Positions 46,552 through 57,544 of a stretch of DNA of 64,000 bases are shown here, piece after piece. The notes under the pieces were generated by a model that was not told the DNA's origin, searched no databases, and saw only the letters and a list, made by a program, of their open reading frames with translations. This DNA is from Neoceratodus forsteri (taxonomy: Eukaryota; Chordata; Ceratodontiformes; Ceratodontidae), in contig JADMNL010000022.1 of NCBI GenBank assembly GCA_016271365.2, positions 220,820,501-220,884,500 of the forward strand, written 5' to 3'. The translations under genes were made by a program, and so were the position numbers. Within the stretch, counting starts at the first letter, position 1. Each line of letters begins with the position of its first letter.

Positions 46552-47099
46552 CAAGCTCCCACCCCTGAACCACACTAAAGTCCGTTGGGGGTCCTGTGCC
46601 CCCCGTGATGTCTCCACCCTCAGGGGCATCTCATTAAGGACCAGGATGTGGTGGTAAATTCTGGAGAAGGTGGGTGATGGGTCTTGGGACAGGAGCGGGG
46701 CTAATGGGTGCAGTCGAGGTGAGAAAGAGGTGAAATAGCAAAGTAAATTTTTAAAAATGACTTTTCTTACTGATTTAATAATTGTCTCAAGTTATTAAAG
46801 ATGGCAGTGACTAGCAATATTTTTTAAATCTCCTCACTTTGTGGTTACTTTTTCACTTTACATACCGGATTCATACTGTGGATAAATCAGGAGGGTGCTA
46901 ACATACATTTCTGATGGGAAACAGCACTGCACCACACCAAAGCTGTTCATTTATTCATACGGCATGATAAAAGAGCAGTTAAAACATTTTAGAACCTTAT
47001 ATTTGAGTTCAAGCATAACATCAGTGAAAGAAAACATGTATACAATAATGTTGTTTTTGTTTCTTTTTTTTCCAGAAATACAGTACAGTATAACTTAAA

Positions 47100-47460
47100 A
47101 ACTATATGATGATTTTTTTCCACTAACAAGCACTGCTGCTTTAAACACTGGCAGTAGAGATGCAATGAAATTAAACATTGCCAGAGAAGTGGCTACAAAA
47201 TGATGAAAATTCACATTTGCAAAGTTTTGCGAAGTTTCCATTGCCATCAGCAACTTCATCTTTGCCGAAATCATAAAATTTTCACCACAAAGTATAAAAT
47301 TCATCTGTGAACTGCAGAATTTGCCCGTGAATTCTAATGTTTGCAGGTGAATTCTGCAGTTCATGGGTGAACTGCACAATCTACGAAATGTGACCTTCAG
47401 AAATTCTCAATTCGCGAATTACACACATTTTGAGAATTAATTAGTGAAGCAAATTTTGGT
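47100..47460. repeat. Possible MITE-like repeat
   Basis: It is rich in GAATTCTGCAGTTCA-type self-complementary words, with TTTGCAAAG/TTCGCGAA pieces. Ends were not determined. Confidence 0.35.
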
Positions 47461-48329
47461 AACTTTGCACATCTCTAACAGGGAGGTTACATGGGTTGCA
47501 CAGTATCAGATCATCAAATAATCAGATATTGTGAGTAAGTGCTAGTTGCAAAATGGTTTAACTGTATATACATTTAACAACACAACAGTACTTCTGTAGG
47601 AAAGTAAAGTTAAATAATAAAAATAGACATTTCAGGCTTTAGTCATGTATCAGTTTGAGATTATGGGAAAATCATACTGGAGCTGTTATTTTTATCTCTG
47701 TCTGTCTAGTCAATGCATTTTAACAAACTACTTTCATGGAGTACAACAACTGAACATCTCATGAATATTAATTTGGTGAAACATTCACCAGATATAATTT
47801 ATATTTAAATTTAGCAGTGAAAATATAGCAAAATAAAAATACGAAGGTGCATGACAATAGTGACAGCTGACACTTGTGCCTTCCAGTCCCTTTTATTGAG
47901 ATTAGATGGACCGTTGTTCTTTTCTGCTATTGTTGTCAATGTCTCTTTGTTTCTATGTTTTAGGTATGCTGTTGAATCTGAAAATGTACAGTTGGACAGT
48001 ATCTGAGTGTCATAATATGGAAACATATGAATCGTTAGAGTAGCACCTACAAACTGTTTCCCTCAAGTAATTTCCCTGTGTCATGTAATAAAGTGGTACC
48101 TTAATAGATGCATTTTAACACCCCAAAAGTGAAATAAAAATAAAAACTTGATATCCATGTCAAACAGTAATTTTAGAGTATGCAAAATCATCTGAGCACT
48201 GTTTCTTTAGAACAATCTTGTCAATATATTTTATCATAGCATTTATATGGAGTGCAACAGCTGAGCTTCTCATGAAAATTTACTGAGTGTAAGGTGCATC
48301 AGTTACAATTTGCATATTTTAATTTGAGG

Positions 48330-48560
48330 GGACTTCCAGGTGTTGGGCATATCTGCAAAGCTTTTGCAACTGCATCTAAATTTGCATCTGAAATTGCACC
48401 CACTATTGTACTAAAACTTAAGAAGAAGCATATGTTTTGCAATTTGCATCTAATATTGCATTCAAAAGCATCAATTTGTTTCTGGAACTTGATGTAAATT
48501 TAATTTGCATCTGATTGTTTTATGCAAATTCCACCAGAATGCTAGACCATCAAGACAGAC
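48330..48560. repeat. Interspersed GCATC-rich repeat
   Basis: TTTGCATCTGAAATTGCACC and neighbours match the group at 6.3, 11.3, 24.8 and 33.8 kb. Confidence 0.35.
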
Positions 48561-49077
48561 AAAGACTGTTATTGAGAATGGCGGCAGGTGGATCCCGGAT
48601 TGAGCCCCTCCCCCCACACTGTGCTGCATATAAAATTATGCAAATATAAGTCTAATTAATTATTCATGAGGCCAATACACACCCGATACGCTGTTGTATG
48701 GGGCATTGTCTTTACAAATAACCAGTACAGCTCAGAGAGTCAAGTGTGGGGTTTTTTTTGTTTGTTTTTTACAGAATTATATTTTGTTTATGTCATACGT
48801 TTTACCAGGAATTATGTACTGAGCTGATAACAGCTCTTTTACATATGTGTCTGTGGTGGAGGGGAAGAGGTAGAGTAGACAATACAACAGGTGCAAAAGT
48901 AAAAATACTTTAACAGTTGTGCAGCAACAATACCCTGTGCCAAGTTATGCAAACTACATTGCAGTTGTAATGCAGTTACTGTGTAGTTACACTGTAACTA
49001 CAATTTAGTTAACTGACACTGAATATGTAATCTACTGTACATTGCAAAACAAAATGAAGTTTAAAGGAGCAACACAT

Positions 49078-51200
49078 TTATTTATTTCAACATTTTTACA
49101 TGAAAAGGCATACTGAGCTGAATAGCAGCTTATTTACAGATGCATCCTGGGGGGTAGGGGACAAGTGAGAAGGAAATATAGCAAAAAAATGGCAGCAGTA
49201 AATTATACAGAGAGAGAAGAAGAAAGCATAATAAGCAAGCAGATTATAGCAATATAAAGATTTTAGCATTTATAATTTACATATACAATTGCGTTTACAA
49301 TTTGTGGATTGCTGCACATAGAGAAGCTTACTGAGTTGGTAGCAGTAGCCCAGTGAGGAGCCAAAGTAGCTAGGCATGTTACAGCATATGCATAGCGGGT
49401 AGATATGTGGGGTAAGCAATTAGTAGAGGAGGGGCAAACTGTTAAGGTAGTGGTGAGGGGGTGATTAGAGTTTAGCTGGGGGAGAGAAGAGGAAGAGGGA
49501 AATAGGAAGAGAGGAGATCAGGGGAGAGAAGAGAAAGAGGGGAAGAGGGAGAGGGGAGTGGCATAGGTTGGGAAAGAATCAGGAATAGTTGCAGGTGGTG
49601 AGTAAAACTTGCAAAGAAGATGGGAGAAGAAGAGAAGAGAAGTGGTAGATTGGGTGGTTAGGGGAGGGAGTTCCACAGTTTAGGGAGATGGTAGGAGAAA
49701 GTGTCTGGCCCACTGTAGTCAACCTAGTTGGGAGAGTAAGGAGGTGATAGTTGGAGTTTCATACGGAGGAGTAGGAGGAGGAGGGAGGGATGAGAGGAGT
49801 GAGCAGAAATAGGAAGTAAAAGAACCAAGCCAGTATTTGGCCAGGAAGGAGGAGCAATAAGTAAGACATCTGGCCTCAAGGGACGGCAGAGAAAGGGCAA
49901 AGTAGAGGGAGCAGTGGTGAGTACAGAGGGGGTGAGGGGGTAGTCAAGAACAAAGCAGCAGAATGAGTGGAAAAGTGGGTCCAGTCTCACCAGCATAGAC
50001 ACAGGAGCACTGCTGTACACTGTGTCTCCAGGAGAATCATTCTCTGCAGTATGGCTCTGTGAGTAGGCAAGAGGATGTACCCAAAATTAAGATGTACAAA
50101 TCCCCTAGTTTTGGGTGCAATGTTTAGTGGATTGCCTCAATATGAGCTGAGAAATCCAGGTGCCAGTCTAGCCATATACCAGGTACTTAAAGGGTGAAAC
50201 AACTCCAATGAGGGACCCATCAAGGGTGTAAAAGGAAGGGGTGGAGTTAAGTCTGGAGAGTTTTTGCCTGGTTCCAAAGGTCACAGAGACCATCTTCTTT
50301 GTATTTAGGGCCAACTGATTTGAGCGGAGCCAGTGCTAGATGTTGTCAAAGTCCAGCTGGAATCTGGCCATTAGATCAGAGGAGGAGGGGCCAGAGGCAA
50401 ACAGTACTATATCAATAGAGTACATGTGGATGGGTGCTAAGGTGCAGACTGTAGGGAGGTTATTTAGAAAAATGGAGAAAAGGATGGGGCCAAGCACAGA
50501 GCCTTGGGGGACTCCATTGCTGATAGGGAAGGGACAAGAAATGGAGTGGCTAATTTTAACCAATTGAGGTCTACCCAGAAGGTATGAGCAGAAACAATCA
50601 GTGGCATGGGAGGAGAGTCCTGCAGTGGTGAGCTTAGCAAGGAGAATGGGTGGGTGATGGTAGTCAAAGGCTTTGGCCAGGTCGACAAAAATGGTGGATA
50701 TGATTTGGCCCTGGTCCATCCTAGAGAGAATGGAGTCATTTATCCTGAGAAGGAAGGTGGAATGGGATTTATGGAAGCCAGAACTGAAATGGTGAAGAAA
50801 GAGCATGAGTCCAGGAAGTGGGAGAGTTAAGAAAGGATTAGGTGTTCTTGTAGTTTGGCAAGGGTGGGTGAGAGACTGGGCAATAGTTGCATGGCACAGA
50901 GGGTCGCCACCTTTAGAGGAGAGTATTACTGTAGTATGCCCTCCAGGCATCTGGAACAGAAGCAAGGGAGGAGAGGTTCAGAAGGGACGAGACTGGAAGA
51001 CAGACTGTGGGGCAGAGAAATGTAGGAGTTTAGAGTCCAGTCCATCTGGTCTCTTGCCCTTGAGGGGGGTTACAGCCAGAAGGGCATTAAGGGCATCAAA
51101 TGGGGAGATGAGGGAAAAGGAGAAAGAAAGAGTGGGAGAGGACTTTAGAGGTATTAAAAGATTGCAAAACCAATATTTGGTACAACGTAATACAATACCT
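49078..51200 (-). mobile_element. L2/Rex-like LINE, minus strand
   Basis: A minus-strand frame (50965-50336) holds part of a reverse transcriptase: FLLRINDSILSRMDQG, FVDLAKAFD, NGVPQGSVLGPILFSIFLNN and a degenerate YADD box read as YSID. The C-terminal piece is at 50020-49724. The 3' tail ends near 49078 with an AAATAAATAAA-type run. The catalytic box is changed and frames break, so it is dead. Confidence 0.8.
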
Positions 51201-51818
51201 TGACAAAGCCCCAGACCATGGTGAAACATCACTGGGAGTGTGTTTATTGTTCCACCATTGCTATTCCTCTCTGTAGTCATGGAGCAATGTGTCTTTTCAA
51301 CAAATAAAGAGAATTTCTGCCTGGATATCTGGACTCCAGTCCTCTTTTTGTGGTGCTTGTGGTGAGTACGTGGATTCCCTTTTCCGTCATTGTAGTACTG
51401 TCCTAACAAGGTGCTTAAATTAGCTATAACTGCACTTGAACAGAGGAGAACCTGATATCCAGACTTATAATAACAATGATGCCCTCACAATTTGGCATTT
51501 CCAAACCTTTAACACCAATGCTAGAGTTAATTGTGTTGAGATGATCCTCAGGACATCAGCAAACGCCCACCAAAGCTAGACAGTAATTCCTAGGAAATTC
51601 ACTGTTGTCCCAGCAGAACTCTTTTCATTTACTGAGTACTCTAGTAAGCATATTGAGCAACTTTTGCCCTTTTCAAATGTGAACAGCAATATCACAAAAT
51701 ATTAAACCTGAAATTCATTAATCGCAGGACAGTGTGTTAATTATTGTTAAACTATAACATACCGAGTACAAAACAGCAATAACTGGTGTCTCAGATGCCA
51801 TCATGTGCCATTTTACAG

Positions 51819-52087
51819 GTATGCAGATGAATCAGAAAATGCAGTACCCAATTGTCTCAACATGACTGATTATGAAGTGCTGTGTGGAATTATAACAAAT
51901 ACATCAGGTCCATTTGCTGACTGCCATTGGGATGTCGACCCTGTTCTTTACTACCAGTCCTGTGTCAATGATCTCTGCCAATATGGAAGCACTAAAGAAC
52001 TCTACTACGCAGCCATCGAATCGTATAGAGCTGTTTGCAACATTAATGGTGTGATCATCCCACCTGTGCTAAACAGCAACAACTATT
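51819..52087 (+). CDS. Exon 9: C8 domain of the last module
   Basis: The acceptor is TTTTACAG; the first base completes the Trp codon from exon 8. C8 is recognisable: NCLNMTDYEVLCG, NTSGPFADCHWD, YQSCVNDLCQYG, IESYRAVC. At the position where the other modules have an L-C-x-x pair the cysteine is Tyr (ELYYAAIESY), so one disulphide partner is lost. The end given uses the donor GTAAGT at 52088 (phase 1). If the exon is instead not spliced, it reads YCK and a stop. A donor GTAAAG at 52092 is also possible. Confidence 0.9.
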
Positions 52088-52599
52088 GTAAGTAAAGAGC
52101 ATGTAAACGTTTAATGGGATGTGTTAACCCTTGCTGTGCCACAGACTTGATATAGCTGTCCAAAATTCCTATACATTCAACTGTAACTCTGTTGGCAGTC
52201 ATATTGAGAAAGGTTCTCTGCTTGCATCTTAATGTACTAATAACCCCAACACTGGGCCATAATTTGAGAAATGTTTGAAATATATGTGTGCCAAAGGGCA
52301 AAATAAAACTAAAACATATTTTGGTTCTTGGGTATCTCTCGTTCTATAAGAAACTAAAGCAAAAACATCTGGATGTGGCTGAAGTTTTTTTTTATTTTAA
52401 AATAGGCTGAAATTTATCAGTCATAGTGGTATATCACAATGGTTTAGTGGCGGTGTTACATCCACCCGCTAGTGTGTTATTTTTATTAAAGTGCCACAGT
52501 TTTATTCTAGATATCCTCCTACTCTCATTCCACCACAAAATTATCTAAGAGGTGATCCTGTTGATGTTTGACCAAGCAGATGTGGTTTAAAGTGCTACC

Positions 52600-52960
52600 C
52601 ACAAATCCACCCTTACCAGAATGGAACCCTTTTCTGCTCCTTCTAATGCTTACCCATAATACCCTTCCTCTGAGCTATCACTGTGCTCTCTACTAGTCCT
52701 TCTTGCTCCCCTCCTTTGAGTCTCATCATCACTCCTGCTGCTCTTCCTTCCTAGAACAAGTCTGGCTCTCTTCACACCTCCCCACATATGCTCATTTCCA
52801 TCTCCCTGCATCCCATCACAAATTCTTTAGCTCCTCTAATGCCACCGCTTGCCTTTTCCACAGGTATACAACCTCTGTTAGCCAGTCTGCCTTCTCTGTC
52901 TGCCTGCCTAGTCTCTGGACCAGTCTCCCTCTTCCTGTTCACCCTTCCTGATCCATCTTC
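52600..52960 (+). mobile_element. LINE C-terminal fragment
   Basis: The frame around 52860-52951 reads QSAFSVCLPSLWTSLPLPV, the typical C-terminal block of L2/jockey-group LINE proteins. The upstream part is CT-rich and degraded. Confidence 0.5.
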
Positions 52961-52999
52961 ACCCACAAACCCCCAAAAGTCTGTTCAATATTACTGTAT

Positions 53000-53100
53000 G
53001 ACACTGCAACTATTTTTAGAACACTGGGATGCTCATTGCAGTTAGGCACAGCTTGTTCCTCAATAATATCACAATGTTCTACAAATAACTGCAGTGTAGC
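53000..53100. repeat. Short foldback
   Basis: ACACTGCAACTATTTTTAGA (about 53000) pairs with the TCTACAAATAACTGCAGTGT stretch (about 53075-53096) across a spacer that contains AACACTGGGATGC. Confidence 0.5.
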
Positions 53101-53509
53101 ATTAATATCGAACACAGACTCGGTCATCTGCACACCTCTGGAGAGCCTCCAGCTACATATGAGCCCAATACCTCATTTGAAAGAGCCTTTCTTACTGCTT
53201 TTCAAACGTTGTCAATCAGTGTACATGAATGTTTCAACAAACAAACAAGATAATGCTGTGACTAAGCAAGGGTCAGATCGGTGCTCACCACAATGAGCAG
53301 CCAGCTCGTTAAACTTTAACACTACAACGGGTGCTCTGGAGGAGAACTTGTTGCTGGTGGTACTCTCTGACTTAATAATATTCATTTGAATGCACCTGGA
53401 ATTACTTTGTATTTACCTGGACCAGTGGCAGGAGACCGAGTGACATCACTTTCTGAACTGTGTACATGAATGTTTCCTCTAATGGCTGTCTTTCTTTTAT
53501 GATTTGTGT

Positions 53510-53615
53510 ACAGAACTCTTCAGAGACAAGAACTGTTAAAATTAGAATTGACAGAGGAAATTTCTCAGGGAAAATCAGGGACATCCCTGAAAATCAGACA
53601 CAGTTGTGAGGTATG
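53510..53615. mobile_element. Half copy of the hAT-like MITE
   Basis: AAATCAGGGACATCCCTGAA and TTGTGAGGTATGTG match one end of the element at 28607-28913 (reverse complement). The other end is missing. Confidence 0.55.
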
Positions 53616-53873
53616 TGTGCCCATGGTGAAAAGCACATGATGTGCTTACTGTAGTAGAAAGCATACTCTTTCTACCCCCAATCTGTGTCTCTTTCTCTGT
53701 TCTACCCCTTCTACCCATTGTAAGTATGCCTGAATATTTGAGGATGGACTGCCCATTATATTTCTTTGATTTTTACTGAGGTGTCTTTCAGACAAGAGCT
53801 ATAAATGAATAAGGAAATAAGATTTACCAATGTGATGAAAATATTTATCTTTAATATTCCCTTTCTTTCATAG

Positions 53874-53912
53874 TGCCACCACTGTTGTTTGCAGATACAT
53901 CAACAATTACAG
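53874..53912 (+). CDS. Exon 10 (tentative), 39 nt
   Basis: A strong polypyrimidine tract and acceptor (CCCTTTCTTTCATAG) precede it, and a good donor (ACAG, GTAATA) follows. At 39 nt it is symmetrical. Read in phase 1 it gives PPLLFADTSTIT, a short Pro/Thr/Ser piece with no domain. Read after the alternative donor at 52092 it gives a different short tail that reaches a stop across 53914. The exon has no homologue in the other modules, so support is splice sites only. Confidence 0.4.
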
Positions 53913-54349
53913 GTAATAAAATACATTTGTATATGACAAAATAAAATCAATGCTATAAGTGCGGTATATGAATAATACAATATTTTGCAAGCTTCTTTTT
54001 ACAAAACATACTAAACAAAGGCTCATTTGTTTTGAACACCTTTATGTGGAATGCATGATGTATCAATGAGGTATTATATAATTGTTTGGTAAATGTTTAT
54101 AACCCCACTGTACCCTGCAGTACCTAGTCTTAGCATTAACCAATGGGGTCATTATGATTACATTTACAGTATTTCTGTATTTTTTGCAGCACTGAAATAA
54201 TCCTAAATTAATCAACAGTGTAGCAAACCTAAGGTGCAGAAGTGGAAACGAAAAGCACTTGAGTTATTCTAACGTGTACTTTTCACTTGACAGACCCAAC
54301 TATAAACAGAATTCAGATATTAAGGGTATAGCGTCTTACACAGAGGCAA

Positions 54350-54890
54350 ATATGGGTACAGGTATAAGTGCATAGCCCACAGGGGCCTGTGCTTCTGCAG
54401 CCAGAAACTAATGTGTATGTCTTATACCTGTGGCTGCAGAAGTGAGTAAATGTCATACAGCGTGAATGAGTACATGTGGCTACAGAAGCACAGGCCCCAG
54501 AGGAGCTTGTGCTTCTGCAGACAGAAGTAGTAATATTCTGTTTTGGGTATCAGATATATTGTGCTTCTGCAGCCAGACATGTTGTGTACAGTATGCCTAA
54601 CACCTGTTCCTACAGAAACACAGGTCACTCAGGGGCCTCTGCTACTGCATTCAGAAGTATGTGTATATCTTACAGTGTGCATGAGTACCTGTGACTACAG
54701 AAGTGCTGGCCCCATGCTGTAAACCGAAGAGCTATTGTGATTTGGGAATTGTGAATTTATATCTGTGGCTGCAGGGGCCTTTGCTTCTGCAGACAGAATT
54801 ATTGTTGCGATTTGATTACCATGGACTTCTATCTGCAGCCAAAAGTGAGTGCGTATGTCTTGCAGTGTGCATACCACAAGTCCAGATCCA
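54350..54890 (+). repeat. ~120-bp minisatellite with self-complementary unit
   Basis: GGCCTGTGCTTCTGCAGCCAG-type words recur near 54378, 54497, 54625 and 54770. Between them the complementary GTGGCTGCAGAAG/GTGGCTACAGAAGCACAGG occurs, so each unit can fold on itself. Confidence 0.65.
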
Positions 54891-55129
54891 TGCAGGGAGC
54901 ACATCACTGCTATTGCATTTGTGTCATCTAGAAACAGCTTTGTGTTGTTTGTTGTACCTGATGATGGCTGTATGTGCTCATTTGTGTGGTCTTGTCCTTT
55001 TGCTTGGTGGGAGTGATGGGGAGTTGGCTTTGGAAGTCCTAATGCCACATTTCCCTACTTTTGTGATGTTGAGTAGAACTGTAACTGGTACACTTACCCA
55101 GTTTCTCACAATGAATAATTATTTGTGTG

Positions 55130-55440
55130 TATGTTAAGCAGTAGAGGATCCAGTACTGAACCCTGAGAAACTCCACTTGTCTCCACCCTAATGCAAAACC
55201 ATTGATACTCACACTTTGCTTTGTGTTCTGTCACCTTTCCGCTCCACTATACCCTTATAAATCCTGAATCAAGTTTGTTAATCAGCTTGCTATATGACAA
55301 CATACCAGACATTTTACTGAAATCCAGCAATATGACTTTACTGATATGCCATTGTGTATGTTTTTAATCACTGGCTCATAAAAAGTCAACAAATTTGTCA
55401 GACACTGTCTCCTAGAAAAAAAAACACGTTGCATTGCTCC
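55130..55440 (-). mobile_element. CR1-type LINE reverse-transcriptase fragment
   Basis: The reverse complement of this stretch resembles the part of a CR1 reverse transcriptase between the VDFSKAFD-like and SGVPQGSVLG-like boxes, as in the copy at 17.2-17.6 kb. It is heavily decayed. Confidence 0.5.
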
Positions 55441-55469
55441 GTGAAACCAGACTTTTTAAGCTGTTCTCA

Positions 55470-57505
55470 ATTACATGGAGAAATTTAATCAGACCCCTGC
55501 ACCTGCTCTTGATATGCTCCTTCCTTTCAGATCTTCCTTTCACCTTAGATTGGTCTCCACTGCTGAGGTGCAGCATCTCCTAAATCTATCTCTCCTCATG
55601 GATCTGCTGATCCATATGAGTTACTGTCAAATTTCATCAATCTGGCAGCTCCAGCTCTTGCTGTCCCAATTGCAGAAATTTTCACTCTATCCATTTTAAC
55701 CCAAACAGTGTCTACTCTATGGAAAGCTGCTTGAGTTGTCCATGTACATAAAAGAGAGGATACCAAAAACATGGCAAAATACCGACCGATTGCCATTCTC
55801 GCTACCCTAAATAAACTACTTGAGAAGGCTGTTGCCTCCCAGGTCTCAGAATATCTGCACCTTCACAACTTTCTATCTCCTGCTCAACATGGTTTCCGAA
55901 CAGAGCACAGTACCACAACTGCACTACTTCAAGCATCAAATAAAGTCCTAATGGCGATGGATAAGGGTCTGCTCACAGAGGCCATATTAATTGATCTAAA
56001 AAAGCCTTTGATCTTGTGAATCACCCTCTACTATTCTCCAAACTGTCCTTCCTGGGTTTCTCCCAGACTACCATCTCATGGTTTGATAGCTATCTCACAG
56101 GAAGGGCGCAATTTGTTCAAACTGAAACTGCTGTCTCTGACCCCGCCACTACCGTTGTTGGAGTTCCCTAGGGATCTTTACTTGGCCCTCTCCTTTTCTC
56201 TCTGTTTATTAACAACCTACCCACACTGCCCTGTTCTCCTCTTGATTGCATACACTGATGATATGGTGCTTCTCTCTAGTAGTAAAGACCCCACATCAGT
56301 AAAGGCAAATCTTCAAGCTGACTTTGACTGCTTACAAGATTGGCTTCTACAAAACAAGCTACTACTAAATTCCAAGTAAACAGTGGCTATGCTTTTTGAC
56401 CCCTCCTCTAGAATCAAATCCTGTGCTTCAGTCTTTTCAATCCTATGTCTTGATGGCTCCCATTTGTAAGCTGTTAACTCCTTTACGTACCTAGGAGTTA
56501 CACTCGACCCATCTCTGGATTTTAACCTGCACATTGCTACCACCTGCAAGGCTATAAACTCCAAACTGGGACTTGCCTATAAAAGCAGGTCCTCCCTCAA
56601 TGATGCTGCTTGGCTTGCTACAGCACAAGGATTCCTCCTTCCCTGTCTTACATATGGCTCACAGGTATACCTTTATGCTAGCAAAGGAGCCCTCCAGAAA
56701 TGGAGCCCTACTATAACGGCATATGCAGATCTGCCCTCTCTGCTCACAGACTAACACATCATTGTCAGCTCTACTCCAGACTGAGCTGACTCCTCCCACA
56801 TTGCATAGACTCTATTCTGCTGGTTGCTTTACTGATAATATTATCAGAAAGGGAACCATGAGTACCTCTCAGGCTGTTATCCCATCACTCCCAAGCTTAC
56901 CTCCCTCAAGTCGTCTGTACAAACACTATTCAAAATTTCTAGATAGCTCACAAAAAGGGAACTCTCCATTGCAACATCTGCCCTTGCATCTGGAACTCCT
57001 CCCTTCATATCAAACTCATCAAATCCCACCAAGCCTTTAAACAGTGTCTTCATGCCTACCTAATAGACTATAACGTCTGCTTCTGTTCTGAAACATGAGA
57101 CTTACTCCTAGCAGCTTTCCTTCCCTACATGGCAGTTAATGTTTCCCTTCACTTTCTGTTATCTGCCTGTTTCCTACTTCCCTCACTAATCCTATTGTTA
57201 TAACTGTTACTTATTTCAAAGATGTTGTTGCCTGATGTTAACTAATATTGTCGTATCATCTAGTGCAAGTCATTAATGTAATGTTATCTGTTTCTCTTGG
57301 CTCCACAGAATTGGCTTGCTCTTTGTCAGTAAACTGTGCTATGTTTTGTTCTCACTTCATGCTGTGCCATGAACAATGTCAGTTTTGTTTGTGCTTTGTT
57401 TCTTCCTGGTTGTACTATCCCTACTTGTGCCAGAATATAGGCAATACTCTTGTCTAGTGTACCTACCTGGTAAACAAGAACTAACTAAATAAATAAATAC
57501 ATTTT
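55470..57505 (+). mobile_element. L2/Rex-like LINE, plus strand, 3' half
   Basis: Reverse-transcriptase pieces are RPIAILATLNKLLEKAVASQ (55780 onward), FLSPAQHGFRTEHSTTTAL, AILIDLKK, and IAYTDDMVLL with YTDD at 56251-56262. The C-terminus follows to about 57060. The tail is CCTACCTGGTAAACAAGAAC and an (AAAT)n run to about 57505. Several frame breaks. Confidence 0.85.
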
Positions 57506-57544
57506 CTCCTTAGGAGTCTGACACCTTGACAGTCTGACACCTCT

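Larger units (their letters stand above)
46225..51818. other. Intron 8 (module-splitting intron)
   Basis: Donor GTAACC; acceptor TTTTACAG. It contains a GGAA microsatellite, two interspersed repeats (47.1-47.46 and 48.33-48.56 kb) and an L2/Rex-like LINE (49.08-51.2 kb, minus). Confidence 0.85.
52088..53873. other. Intron 9 (if the tenth exon is real)
   Basis: Donor GTAAGT or GTAAAG; acceptor TTTCATAG. It contains a LINE C-terminal fragment (52.6-52.96 kb), a short foldback (about 53000-53100) and half of a hAT-like MITE (53.51-53.62 kb). Confidence 0.5.
8270..53912 (+). other. Partial gene: VWD-C8-TIL repeat glycoprotein (FCGBP / zonadhesin / alpha-tectorin-like)
   Basis: The join is 8270-8836, 12842-13434, 18214-18778, 23884-24482, 28984-29545, 32794-32993, 38601-38993, 45938-46224, 51819-52087 and, tentatively, 53874-53912. 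Phases are consistent throughout: every C8-containing block ends in phase 1 and every VWD first half ends in phase 0 before a VN dipeptide. Proteins of this family are secreted, heavily disulphide-bonded and often N-glycosylated. They work in mucus (FCGBP), on the sperm head (zonadhesin) or in the tectorial membrane (tectorins). Which of these this gene matches cannot be told from the fragment. No signal peptide, ZP, EGF or membrane segment is seen, because the gene runs off the window on the 5' side and its 3' end is unclear. Confidence 0.85.

Noticed and set aside
46469..46657. Lys-Glu-Gly repeat protein
   Set aside because: Translation of the GGAA microsatellite.
54297..54335. A further 3' exon of the VWD gene after CACTTGACAG
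   Set aside because: It reads only about a dozen codons to a stop and has no homology or donor; support is the acceptor alone.
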